Assembly: GCF_965638725.1 (NCBI RefSeq)
Contig: NC_134974.1
Coordinates: forward strand, 1,882,143 to 1,946,142
Direction: 5' to 3'
From: Aptenodytes patagonicus
Lineage: Eukaryota > Chordata > Aves > Sphenisciformes > Spheniscidae
Length of the DNA stretch: 64,000 bases
Under the pieces are notes generated by a model, which saw only the letters and a list, made by a program, of their open reading frames with translations, had not been told where the DNA came from and did no database searches. This document shows positions 40,618 to 52,021 of this stretch, piece by piece. The position numbers and the translations under genes are program-made. Each line of letters starts with the position of its first letter. The first letter of the stretch is position 1.

Positions 40618-42357
40618 CAACACAACCAAGGCTCAGATCTGCCCTTTGACTGACCTCCTTTGAATTTTTCAGTACAGCGCCAGGGTTAGCTCCCGTCGCT
40701 CGCTTTTAACGGCAATTTTAACAGACCGGTCGCCGTCCACGACACCGCCAACTAGCAGCAATGCGATATTTTCATCGCGGTGCTATCCCACCGGAAAGCC
40801 GAGTGGACGGCAGGCCTATTTCTATCCTCACCACAAGGCGTGGGAAGCTAACCACGTCCAGCAGCTGCCGGCTTCCCACTCCAGTTGTTTTCGGCCCTGA
40901 AACGTAAAACTAGCGAGTGGCGCTTTGGGTCCACGTTATTTCGGAGCAGCAGACTAAATGAGAGTAAAGCGAGTACAATTAGCGTCAAAACGCCAGCGTG
41001 AGAGCAAAACAACAAAAAAAGGCCCAAACGGGGAAGAGAAAGCAAGGAGTCCGGGGGCTGCTGCTGGTCCAAGCAAACCTCGTTTGCAAGCCGTCGAGAA
41101 AACGGGCTCGCCGGCACGCCGAGAGAAACATCCAAAACTGCCATATGGTGCCCGGCAATTTATTAAGACATCCTCGGTGGCTTGCAGCGAGCTTCCCGAC
41201 CCGTCGTTCCTTCGGTTTATCCAAATCCCAGCGAAACACACTGACTAAATACAGCCGAGCCCAGAAGGAAGGTTATTTTAAAACAGTATCGCTAAAGACA
41301 TTCAGGATCTGATCTTCCGTTAAAGCCATTCCTTTAAAAACAAGTCTATCAGCATCTTTCCTCTGTTTCAGAGGACACGTGTGTTGCTCCAGGGCTACCG
41401 AACACGCAGCGTTACGTTAAACCGGTGCCTCCGAATCGAGAGCGGAGACTCCGGCCGCGGACACCGAAATGCCGCCTTTCCTCCGCGCGGCCGCTGGTTT
41501 GCCGAAACTGTTGCAGGGACTAAAACAATAAGCTATTGAAATGCCAGATCGGACTCACGCCGCACTAGTAGGTATTTAAAATTGTCAGGTCTCCAAGATT
41601 AAATTAGAATCAGGGACTTTAATAAGAAGCAAGTTAAGGAGTGATTCACAGAAGGGGAAAACGCATTAGGTTCGGACTTATTCAACAAGGGACTATTACC
41701 AAGCAACCATTTTGAAACTCTCTGAAAGTCTGCATCTGTCTGACCCATTTCCTTTCACTCAAAATTTCCTTTAAAACCAAAAAAAAATATCTAAAGAGCA
41801 TCCTCTCTCTTGGCTGGTGACAGAGGTAAGCCAGGCTGCGCGCACCGTTAATTTTGAGGAGGTTTGAGGAGCGGATAGCTTCGTTTCAGATAGGGGAGCA
41901 GCATCTCCACCCGCGCGGGCAACACCCCGCACATCAGTCGCCCGCTCCGGGTAATCGCTACAAACCATCATCGAAAGGAGGGGTTTAAACTGGGAGCAAA
42001 CTGGGAGCAGCTCAGCTGATGGCCCAGATTCCCAGCTGCTCCCCGGTCCAAGCCCTGGCGCGGACCTTCACTCAGCCTGAGCGAACTGAGACGACGATCC
42101 GACTTCAACAACTACTTTACGGCGTAAATCTTAAAATTCCCCACGACTACGCCGCAAGTCACGCAGCAGAAAGGACAAGGAGGTTTTTCCGTTGGGTATC
42201 TCAGTCCCTGACTAAACACGGGTCGTTGCCGGAGCGCGGACGGAGAGACTAGACCTGTAGATGTTTGTAAAGATGCTGCAGAGTTTCATTAACTTTACGC
42301 AGCTTGTTTCCGGATACGTGCGTATAGCTCTCAGCGACTGACTGGGAAAACAAACAA

Positions 42358-42358
<1 letters not shown>

Positions 42359-42382
<24 letters not shown>
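42359..42382 (+). repeat. (TA)12 microsatellite
   Basis: A pure TA run in GATAD2B intron 1. Confidence 0.97.
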
Positions 42383-42389
<7 letters not shown>

Positions 42390-45300
42390 AAAAAGAACCA
42401 TTTTTAAATGGCAAGGTGTTTAAACGTAAAACTCCAGATTACAAAAAAACCCACCCAAAACACCGTGATTGGCAAAGCGTATGGGGCCTTCGAGATAACG
42501 TCCTGCCCCCTCCCGCCCTCAGCTCCTCTCACCAGCGGGGAGTTTCAGCTCTTTTGTCTTTTCGGGGACTAAGTTAATTTTATTCTACTCAAACAGTGAC
42601 TCTGCTGCAGACAAAAGGAAAAATGAAGACCCACTGCAGTGAAACAAGTTTTATAATTCATTAAAGTGAATTATCTTTCTTCTACAAACTGCGTTAGGCA
42701 GTCGGGAAACGGGGGGGGAAAAAAAAAAGATTACAAGCAAACTGTTAAACCCAGAAGTTGTCAGCAGCAAAAACCTCGTCGGCAGGAGGATTTTAGGTTG
42801 TCCATCTCCCTCCACGTCTCCCCTGCTCCTCGAAGGGAGGGCGGCGCAGAGCGAGATCTCGCACGTTCGCTTTGCAAGTCTTCGGGCTGGGACGTCAATG
42901 AGAAAGCTCCTTGCGCGGACTGGAGGAGACCGGGGAGCCAGAGCTGACTTACACCCCAAAGCACCTTGCCGGGGCAAACAGTTTGGGGGGGAAAAGAGAC
43001 AGATTTAGTCTCCGACGAGAGGCGTTTCAGGAGGACACATCCTCCTTCCTTGCCGAGAGCTTGAAGAAACACACTCCCGTCTTTCCTTGCTGGTAGGGAT
43101 GCAACCAAAAGGTTTTCGGGCTCGGCAGAAGAAGGATAAAAAGCCTGATCCCAACACACGAGCTCACCGAGACAGCAGGGAGAGGTCCGGCCTCTTTCCT
43201 CCAAAATCCCGTTTCCGTAGCTTGCTTCTTGGGACCCCTCTGCCTTGGGAAGAGGAGGGATGCGCCCGCCTGCTCCTCAGGGGAACCCCGGCCATCCGAG
43301 ACCACAATATCAGGCCCGGAAAGATTTGGACAGGGAAAGGCAACGCTTCGAGACGCCGCATGCAGAAGGGTTTCTATTCCCTGCGAATATTTATCTTGAC
43401 GCAGGTTTTGGCGATAAAGATCCTGTTTCTAGCCCCCCATACCGAACCAGGGCGTTAACTGGCATGAAAGGTAAGTCTTGAAACGTTTGGTCCTCGTGTA
43501 TCGAAGCACGCAGCTGCTCTCCTCCCAGGTACGGACAGGGCATAACCCTAAAGCTGCAGGTCCAGGAGATGGAAAGCAGGCAGTAAGCAGCGGCATCCTC
43601 TTCCCGAGACGACAGATGGGTTTTGGTTAGCTCTGATCCCAAAGAAACGGGATCCTTGCATTCATTTTTCTGAGATTCAGTGAAAATGAGGCCTAAATCC
43701 AGGATACTCCGGAAAAATACACTTATTGGCTTCAGGCGGTTTGAGCTTACAGTCACTACAATTTGCCCCAGAAGCCCAAGTCCAGCAGCACCGGGGCGTG
43801 GAGCAGCAGCACCGTTACCACTGACCCTACGGGATCCAGAACTGGGTGTTTTAAAGGCATTTTTAAACTCTTCCATCGAACCGAAGGGCACACGGTCACA
43901 AGTTATTTTATTATTAGCACCGTCCGGCCCCCCGCGCAGCCGTACCGAGCTGCTGTTTTGACGCAGGCGCCCCAAAAGGCACCAGCGCGCGGCTCCGGCG
44001 GCCGGCACGCTGGGAGAGCGCCTGCACCAGCCGCCCCATCCACGGCACCGCGCGTCGGCATATTCAACAGCGGCAAGGTTCGCCTTTAAAGACCGGGCAC
44101 GAGAAAAAATTTACGCAGGAAAAGAACGGCTAGGAGAACGCCGACCGCTGCGACGAAAACCAATAAGCGGGAGGAAACGCGCGGCTCGGGGCAGATCCTC
44201 CCGTGACACCTTTCCTCCTTCCTCGCCACTCCCCGTTGCGTCGCGGGACCGGAGGAGAGACAGCTCGTTTCAGCCCGAACCGAGAACTTCTCTGGTTTTT
44301 GCTTTCCGTCACCGCCTTAATGGTCTTTTAACGCCCCTCTCGCCCCTCTTTCCATCAGCCGGCAGGATGCTCCTCCGGCCTCGAGGAACCAGGCAGGGCT
44401 CGTAAGCGAGGGCTGCCTCCAATCTACCATCGGGACTCTGAAACCGGACAATTTCGGGGTTCAGCCCCAAAATACGCGCTCAAACCTGAGCAGCGGCACC
44501 CTCCGTCCAGTGAAAGCCTGTTAAAAGCCATCCCGGCCCGTGCGCGGCCCCGCCGGAGTTGGTACCACCTACCTGGAAATACCCGCTGCCGCCGCAAAGC
44601 CGAAAGACTTTGATTAGGGATGAAACAAAATGGATGCGGCTTCGCAGGACCGACGTGCAACGGTCACGTCGATGCTCCGTGGAGGAAAAAAAAAAAGCCC
44701 CCGAGGTTCTTTACAGACTCCCCCGCGCCGGTCTTGGGTCTAATTTTAGAGAGGAGGCTTGGAAGCGCCTCTAACTCACACCCTCCAAATTCCAAATGCT
44801 GGTGCTGGTTCTTCAGAAGGATTTCAGGCATGTTCTGGATACCGTTATCACAAATAACCGGCTAATATTCCGCGTCCAAGGGGCAGAGCTGCAAAACCAA
44901 CGGCGATCCGAAATGTAGCGTTACCCCCCCCTTTCCTCAATACGTCTTAAATAATCCCGTCCTTGCGAGGGCTGAGAGCAAGCGATTAGAAGCGGTATGC
45001 CGCATTTATACGAAAAGCGCGGAGAATTAAAAACAAAAAACAAACCAAAAAGAACGAATCCCAGCGCGGTAGCCTCTTCCCCGACCCACTTCCCAGGGAC
45101 GGGGACGAGCTTTCGGAGGTCTGTGCGCGCGACGAGGCGCTCGACAAACCTAAAAACATCCGACCGGGGATAATCGCCCGCTCCGGTTCGCGCACGAGAG
45201 AAGACCGTGAGGTGACGGGAGGGAACCGATGGGCGGCAACGAGGAAGCCCCCGTACCTTAGGGCAGGGTTATCAGCAACCGGGCCAGAGCTCTACTTGAA

Positions 45301-46331
45301 AACACGGCTTTGTTTTGTTAGAAGTAGCGCCTAGAGTTGTTAAAACAAAACGGAGGGAGAACCTCACTCCTGCATTCGTTATACAGAGCTCATCGCCCCG
45401 GTTACGTGGGTCACACTGGGGAAAAACAACAACAACAAAAAAAAAAACCACCAACCCCGAAACGACTTCAGTTTGCCTTGATTCCATGAAAAAAAAACAG
45501 AAACACGCACCAAAAAAACGAAAACCAAAACCCTACCGGCGTCCTTTAAGATTTTGGGCATCCGAAGGGGAGAGAGCAAAGGGCAAGGAACGCCTCCGAG
45601 GAAATATGTACGAGATGAAAAAGCTGCCCAGCTCACGGACGGGACCTGCGATGCCCAAACGCCGCCCCCCCACCCCCCCTGGGGGTCCCCGGGTCCCAGC
45701 TCCCCTCCCCGGCCCAAGGCGGTTTCTCTCCGCAGCCCCGTTGAAGCCGAGCCGCATCCACCGCTGGACCCAGGCACCGCCACGACACCGGGACGGCTTC
45801 CATCCTCTGCCCGATTAACCCGGGAGATAATTCCTCTCCAAAATCAGGTTTGGCGCGCGGACGCGGCGGTGTCCGAAGGCCGGGTTCCAGTTTAGCTGGA
45901 GATCCGGGAAAGAGCGGGAAAGGTTGGGACGCTGCGCTCGGCTGGCGATGCTCAGGGGAGGGGGGGGGGAAGCCCCCGTCAGCCTCAACTGCTCCGCAGA
46001 GAGCTGGAAAGCACCAGGACAAGCCACCAGGTATGCAGCTCCATTTTCAGGTCAGCTAAATTTTACGTCCATTCGTTCCCAGCTTTAACAGCAGCAACAA
46101 AAAAAAGCGGGAAAAGGAGAAGCACTGCACGTCCCCGGGCCACCGGCATCCTCCCCCCCCCACCGGCCACGAAGCTTTGTCATCCATCCCAACCGCACCG
46201 TGAGAGCACGGGCAAGCCGGGCCGCCCGAGCCCCCCGAAAGCAAGACCCCGACCGTCACATCGGGCGGGTTGACGTATTTGTCCAAGTCCCAATTTCAGA
46301 ATAATGCTCTTTAAGGGGGAAAAAAAAATTA

Positions 46332-46349
46332 AATAATAATAATAATAAT
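46332..46349 (+). repeat. (AAT)6 microsatellite
   Basis: A short AAT trinucleotide run within an A/T-rich tract. Confidence 0.9.
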
Positions 46350-49300
46350 TTTAAAATCTCTTTTTCAAGTGACCCAGATAAGCACTGCAACTCCACCTCT
46401 CACAGTAAGGATGTGCCACGGCAAAAACGAGCCTCTCCCCCGGCAGATGGTCCACCGGGACACGTGCGAGCGCAGCTCCTCGCTTTTCCACGGAAACCTC
46501 CTGAAGAAAGCGCAGCCGAGGCGGAGAACATTTGTGCTTTATTAATTTTTTTTGTTTGTTTTAAATAGCCAAATTACCCGAAATACCAAAACCGATCAAG
46601 AGGAGCGACTCGAAGTCTATCCGTCACGGCGAAGGAGGGAAATACGGGCTCACGGCAACGCCTCACTTCCCAGGCCCCGTCGGCCGGCGCATCGCCCCGA
46701 CGCCAACTAAATCACGCAACAGCGACGTATCATCCCACGCGTTTTAAGGGGGGGAAAAAAAAAAACCAAACCTGCCAGATAACCTACACGCACCACCAGC
46801 ACAACAGAGGAAAAAAAAAAAAGTCAGTCACGGCAAATGAAACCCCGGCCATCTGCAACCGGGCTCCTCTGAACCGCCTCCAGATTAAAGGAGCAGAAAT
46901 CCACGAGGCTGCGGGCGAAACCACGGCTTTCCACGGAGGGAGGGCTCGCGGCACCGAGGAGCTACGGAAGCAAACGGATCCCCAAAGCCGCCTCTGCGCT
47001 CGACCTGCGCCGGCGAGGTCTCGGCGCGGCAGCTCCGCGGAAAAGTAAGTTTCTTCTTCACCTTCCAGCGGTCGATCCAACGCCGGTAAAACCGCGGCGG
47101 CACGCGGCACGGCCCGATAGGTTGAGTTTCTGCGCGCGAGGTGGATAGCTTTGCACGGGGATTAGATTTATAGCCAATCTCTCTCTCTCTTTTTTTTTTC
47201 TTTTAAAAAACAGAAACATTTCGCTGTCGTGCCGAGGCACAAACAGGGTGCAGAGCCCCGCGTTCCGCGCTCGCACACCAGCAGCTTTAACCACCGCCCG
47301 ACCCAAACGCCCCTTTCAAAAAACATAAAAGTCGTTCTCCGTGGGGTGAGACGCTGGGCTGTAAGAAAAAAGAAAAAACCAAAAAAACCCAGAAAAAACA
47401 AAATCCAGGGATTTCTTTTTCCTTTTTTTCCACCTCCCTAGTTCTTGTTATTGCCAAAATGTTTTAAAAATCAGCGATTCTTACGACCGAGCGGTGCAAC
47501 AGGACTCCTTCCGAGCCGGGATGAGCGGGGCCGCTCGCCAGACAAAGGCTCCCCCCACCCCCCCGGGGCTGGCTCCCAAAAAGGGGTGAGTTATCCCACG
47601 CGCAGGGGGCCACAGCTCCCTACCCGCCCTCTCCCCGCGAGACCAGGGTCCGGCGAGCGGTTTGTTGTCGGGCGAGGAAGAACAAAGCGCAGAGAATTGT
47701 CCATTAACAGGGAAATAATTTAAAAAATAATAATAAAAAAAAAGCTCCAGCGATTTATTTCCCTCCCCCCCCCCCTTAAATGCCAAAGGGACGAGCGAGT
47801 GAGTGAATGAATCCGGGAAGCTCCTCTCCTTTAAACCCCCCTGCATCTTGCGAGTGGTTGATCACGAGCCCCGCGCCGCTCCCTCGGAAGAAAACATTGG
47901 CAGAAAAGACACTTTCAAGAGCATCTTAAGTTTAATTAACTCTGCCGAGTAGATACCTCTGCTCTCCCCCTCGCAGAAACCTTTGAAAGGAGGCAGCCAT
48001 CCCCCGCCCTGCGCCGGAGCAGCCGGGAGAACAGCAGGGACCGGGATGCTCCGAGCGGAGCCGGGTGCCACGACCAGCGGGAGCCCGTTAGCCGTCGGAA
48101 GAGGAAGCCAGGCCGCTCTCGGCACGGGCGAACCGCAGCGCCGCAAAGATGGATGCTCCCTGTCAGCCGCACGTCACATTCGGTTTCACGCGGCCTCGTG
48201 ATCAGGAAAAGCACCAAAGCGAAGGTCGCACCTCGCGTTGAAGACCCGAACGGCTCGGAAACCAGGTCGCCGGCCCCGAGACGCGTCTTTTTGGCCGTTT
48301 CCCCGCCGCACGCGGCCATCAGCAGCTCCGCTGCGCCCAGGAGGAGAACCAGGAATGCAACAAATTCCAGGCACGCTCCTAAATCCCGGCGAGGCGGGGG
48401 GGGGGGGTGGGGGGAATCCCTACAGACACCCGTCCAAGGGGACACGAACCCCGTTTCGGATAAGGTACAAAGGCGGCGTTTTCACCCCGAGGGGGTCCCC
48501 GGCGGCACCCTGGCTCGACGGCTGCACCGAGCTCCCCCCCCCCTCCCCTTCCAACGCCCACGTGAGCCGAAATCGTGTTCGCCCCCGGTGACGGGAGCAC
48601 CATTTAAAATCCAGTGATGTGCCAGAGCAGAGCACCGGCGTTTCGAGGGGGCGAGGGGGGGTGTGGGGGGGCTCTCCCCGCACACCTAGACAGCTCAAAC
48701 ACGGCCGGCCCTCGGCTCCCCGGTGAGAAGGCACGCGCTCCTCCGCCGGTAGCCAACCACGCACAATCCTTAAAAAACCGCCGTCCTCTTGAACCGCTTA
48801 GTCGTTGCGATCCTTCCCCAACCCCCACCGCCGAACACCGAGAAATAAAAAGAGTCAAAACCTCCCACACCTTCTTCCAGAAGGACGCCGGTTCCCCGCG
48901 GGCTCGTACCCCCCCCCCCTTCCTCCTCCTCCAGCCTGTCAGCAGCCAAGGCAGGCGCAAAAAAAAAAAAAAAAAAAAAAGAATAAAGAAAAAAAATTTT
49001 AAAAAATCCTTTTTTTGGGGGGTGATTTCAGCAAACAGAAGGCGAGGAAGGCAAGGCAGCTAAAGCGAATCGATACGATCGCATCCATATGCTGTCGCTC
49101 TTCCTCCTTGCTTTCAGCTACCCTCCGCTTGCCCAAACCACCTCCTCCTCCTCCTCCTCTCTTCCTGGCAAAGCACCCCCCCGCCATCAAAGAGACCCTT
49201 CTTTCCAGGCGCAGAGGGGAAGGGAGAGCATTTTTAAACGCCTCAAACACTCTTATTTTGGGAAAACGGAGCAAAAGGGAGAGGAACCGTGCCACCCGGC

Positions 49301-49690
49301 TTCCCAAACGCCGAGTGAGGAAGGGCCGGCGCCTCCCCAGAAGTGGCATTTTCATTCCCCCCCCCTCCCCTGCCCCGTCCCGATCCCCACGGCCGAAGGG
49401 GGTGCGGGCAGGGCTGCCCGCGCTGCCCACATGGAAGGAGGAGGCAGTTGCCGGACTCTCTCGCTCCACGTTAAAGCGGAGATGCGAAAGTTTTCCCGGC
49501 TGCCCCCCCTCCTGGCTTTGATGTGGGGAAGCAGCATCGGGAAGAGGGTGGGGAGCGAAGAAAAGAGGCAGAATCCTGCAGGGCAGAAAACCTGGTTTTC
49601 CCAACCGGCGGCAGAGCGAGGCAGGGACGGTCAATCACCCGTTCCCATCGCCTCCCTAACGAGGGAACGGGGAAACGCCGCGATGGCAAC

Positions 49691-49740
49691 GCAGAAGGAA
49701 ACGGGAATCGCAGAAGGAAACGGGAATCGCAGAAGGAAAC
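49691..49740 (+). repeat. 19-bp tandem repeat, 2.6 copies
   Basis: The unit GCAGAAGGAAACGGGAATC is repeated exactly at 49691 and 49710, then partially at 49729. Confidence 0.96.
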
Positions 49741-50267
49741 CCGGCAGAAGAGGAGGGAACAAAGGGGGTGTCCCCTCTGGGTGACGGGGGGAGCAACCAG
49801 CCCCGAGCCCTCCCCCCCCCCGTGGAGGGCCGCTCCATCGCGGCATCGCTCCCCGGTGCTCCCCACGAAGCAACAGGACCCAGCCCCGACCCCGAGGATG
49901 GGGCGGGGGGGAGACGACGACGACGGGGACGGACCCCGCTCCCCCCTAAACCCTCCAGGTGCGCGGAGAGGCGGCTGCTCCCGCCCCCTCCCCGCTCTCC
50001 CTTGCCCCGGGGACACCCCCCCCCGCATACCAGGCCCGGAGCCAGGCAGCGCCCGCACCCCGCTTCCCCACCGCCCCCGGCCCAGACGGCCCCACCCCGG
50101 CCCAGACGGTCCCCAGCCGGGCAGGGACCGGCCCCAATCCCCCCCCCCACCCCCGGAGGAAGAGCCAACACCCCGTTTTACCCCGGGGCATCCCCGCCCC
50201 CAGCCCTCCTCGCCCATTCCCGAGGGCTGGGCCAGCTCCTGCCCGCCCCCCCCCCCCCCCGCCCAAC

Positions 50268-50500
50268 CCCCTTGGGCTCTGCATCACCCCCCCCACCCCC
50301 CAAACCCCTCGGGCTCTGTAGCCCCCCCCAACCTCGGGCCCCTGAACCCCCCCTGAGCTCTGCACCGCGCTAGCGCCAGCCTCAGAAGCCCGGGGCTCGG
50401 GCCCCCCCCAAATCCCCTCGGCTCTGCCCCCCCCAAACCCCCTCGGCTCTGCTCCCCGCCAGCGGACCCCCCCCGGACCCCAGGGGTGCTGCCCCTCAAT
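50268..50500 (+). repeat. C-rich minisatellite next to GATAD2B exon 1
   Basis: Variants of the module CCCCTCGGGCTCTG followed by a C run recur near 50270, 50306, 50353, 50416 and 50447, with irregular spacing of 30-60 bases. It lies just inside intron 1, downstream of the putative first exon. Confidence 0.75.
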
Positions 50501-50656
50501 CACAGACACCCTCCCCCGCCTCAGCCCCTGGGCTCGGGCCCACCCCCCCCAACACAAACCCCCGGGCCTTGCCCGCGCCCCCCCCCACCGCCGGGCCGGG
50601 CCCGGCCCTGCCCCCCCACACACACCCCCGGCACCCCCCGCCCCCGCAGCCCTCAC

Positions 50657-50816
50657 CTGGCTCGGGGGGGGCGCCGCCCTGGGGGCCGGGGGCGCCGGTG
50701 GGTGCCCTGGGGCCGAGCCGGGGCCGGGCCGGGCCGGGCCGGGCCGGGCCGGGCGGAGCAGACGCGGCGCCGCAGCCACCAGCCGCCGCGGAGCGCAGCC
50801 GGCACCACCACAAACA
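50657..50816 (-). other. GATAD2B: Putative GATAD2B noncoding exon 1
   Basis: On the minus strand a CpG-dense sequence containing GGCATTGTTTGTGGTGGTGC runs into GAGCCAG followed by donor GTGAGGGC (50656 downward). The coding part starts at the second exon with an acceptor one base upstream of the ATG, so a noncoding first exon is required. This is the best donor-bearing CpG-island sequence on the correct strand upstream. The 5' boundary is a guess. Confidence 0.5.
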
Positions 50817-51230
50817 ATGCCGCTGATTGGGCAGCGGCCCCGCCGCTCTCCCCCCGCCTCCCGACCCCAGGCGCGACGCCCATTGGCGCGACGAGACGAC
50901 GGACGCGGCGGACCGCCAATCGAACCCGCCGGCCTCCCCGCCGGGCCCGCCTCCCGCTTCTTACTGGCGGGCGGGCGCGAGGATTGGCGCGCGGCTCCGC
51001 CAATGGAAAGCCGCCGAGCTTCCCCGCGGGGCGCCTTTAATGGGTCCCCGAGCCTGGACATCCGGGTACCGCCGGCCGCGCGCGGTGTCGGCGGGCAAAA
51101 ACCACCCCCCACACCCCCCCCCCCCCTCCGCCCGCACCGCTCGCGGGGGAATTTGGGCCCAAAGCGGCCGCCGTAGCCGCCCTGCGCCCGGCCCACGTGG
51201 CGCCCGGTACGGGGGTGTGCACGTGGCCCG
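50817..51230 (-). promoter_or_regulatory. GATAD2B: CpG-island promoter with five CCAAT boxes, probably GATAD2B
   Basis: TATA-less CpG island. ATTGG occurs at 50826, 50882 and 50983, and CCAAT at 50916 and 51000 (plus-strand coordinates), five NF-Y-type boxes in about 180 bases. Two CACGTG E-boxes lie at 51194 and 51220. The position between the DENND4B polyA signal (51573) and putative GATAD2B exon 1 fits a GATAD2B promoter. Confidence 0.55.
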
Positions 51231-51240
51231 GCGCGACGCC

Positions 51241-51265
51241 GGGGGGGGGGGGGGGGGGGGGGGGG
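51241..51265 (+). repeat. G25 homopolymer
   Basis: An uninterrupted run of 25 G between the GATAD2B promoter island and the DENND4B 3' end. It is a candidate G-quadruplex; its length is uncertain. Confidence 0.95.
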
Positions 51266-51567
51266 AGCGGGCCCCGGTACCGGGCAGGGCCGCGCGTTCT
51301 CCCCCCCCCGCCCCGCCGCGGGGTCGCCGGCAGCGGGCAGGGCCCCAGCGCCGAGGAGGCCTCGCGCCAGCCCCGAGGCCTCTGCCAGGCCTCAAGATGG
51401 CCGCCGCGGGCCAAGGCTCCGGCCCCTCTCAGTGGTGCCGCCGACACCCCCCGGGGGGTGCGGAGGGGGGAGTTGGGGGGGTGTCGTGTGTGTCCCCCCC
51501 CGGGGGGGTCCCGCCCCCCCCCCAAGAAGGCACCCGGGGAGGCAGCAGGGAAAATACTGCAGCGGCT

Positions 51568-52021
51568 TTTATTTACAGACCCCCGGAGCGGGGGGCTCCT
51601 ATTGCACAGTGCCGGGGGGGGGGGGCGGCCCCCAAATCCCCCCCCCCCCACCACCACCACCACCCCCCCCTCCCCGGGCACGGGCAGGCAGTGAAGGGGG
51701 ATGGGGTGGAGACGGGGGGGGGGAAGGCGGGGGGGGGGGGGGGAGTGCGCAGAGCCTGTCCCGGCACCCACCCCAAGCGAGGAGAGGGCGCTGGGGGGGG
51801 GGGGGGGCGGAATAAATAAATAAAAATATATTAACACTGACATATAAAACCCTTCGTGAGCCAGGGGCCGTGGCGGGGGCTCCCCCCCACCCCCCCCCAC
51901 CCCCACTCGGGGCTGGGGAGCAGAGGGGCTGGCCTGAGAGGACACCCCCCACCCCCCCCATCTCTGTCCCCAGGGCTGGGGTGGGGTGGGGGGGGGGGGG
52001 GGGGCCGTGGGGGGGCCACCT
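51568..52021 (-). other. DENND4B: DENND4B 3' UTR with polyadenylation signal
   Basis: The sequence runs from the TAG stop (52022-52024 on the plus strand) to an AATAAA on the minus strand (TTTATT at 51568-51573). It is C/G-run rich. The plus-strand AATAAATAAATAAA near 51811 is in the wrong orientation to serve this gene. Confidence 0.65.

Noticed and set aside
50827-51819. A 330-codon plus-strand ORF in the promoter island, and the antisense ORFs there
   Set aside because: Low-complexity Pro/Gly/Arg product of CpG-island and G-run sequence; it crosses the DENND4B polyA signal.
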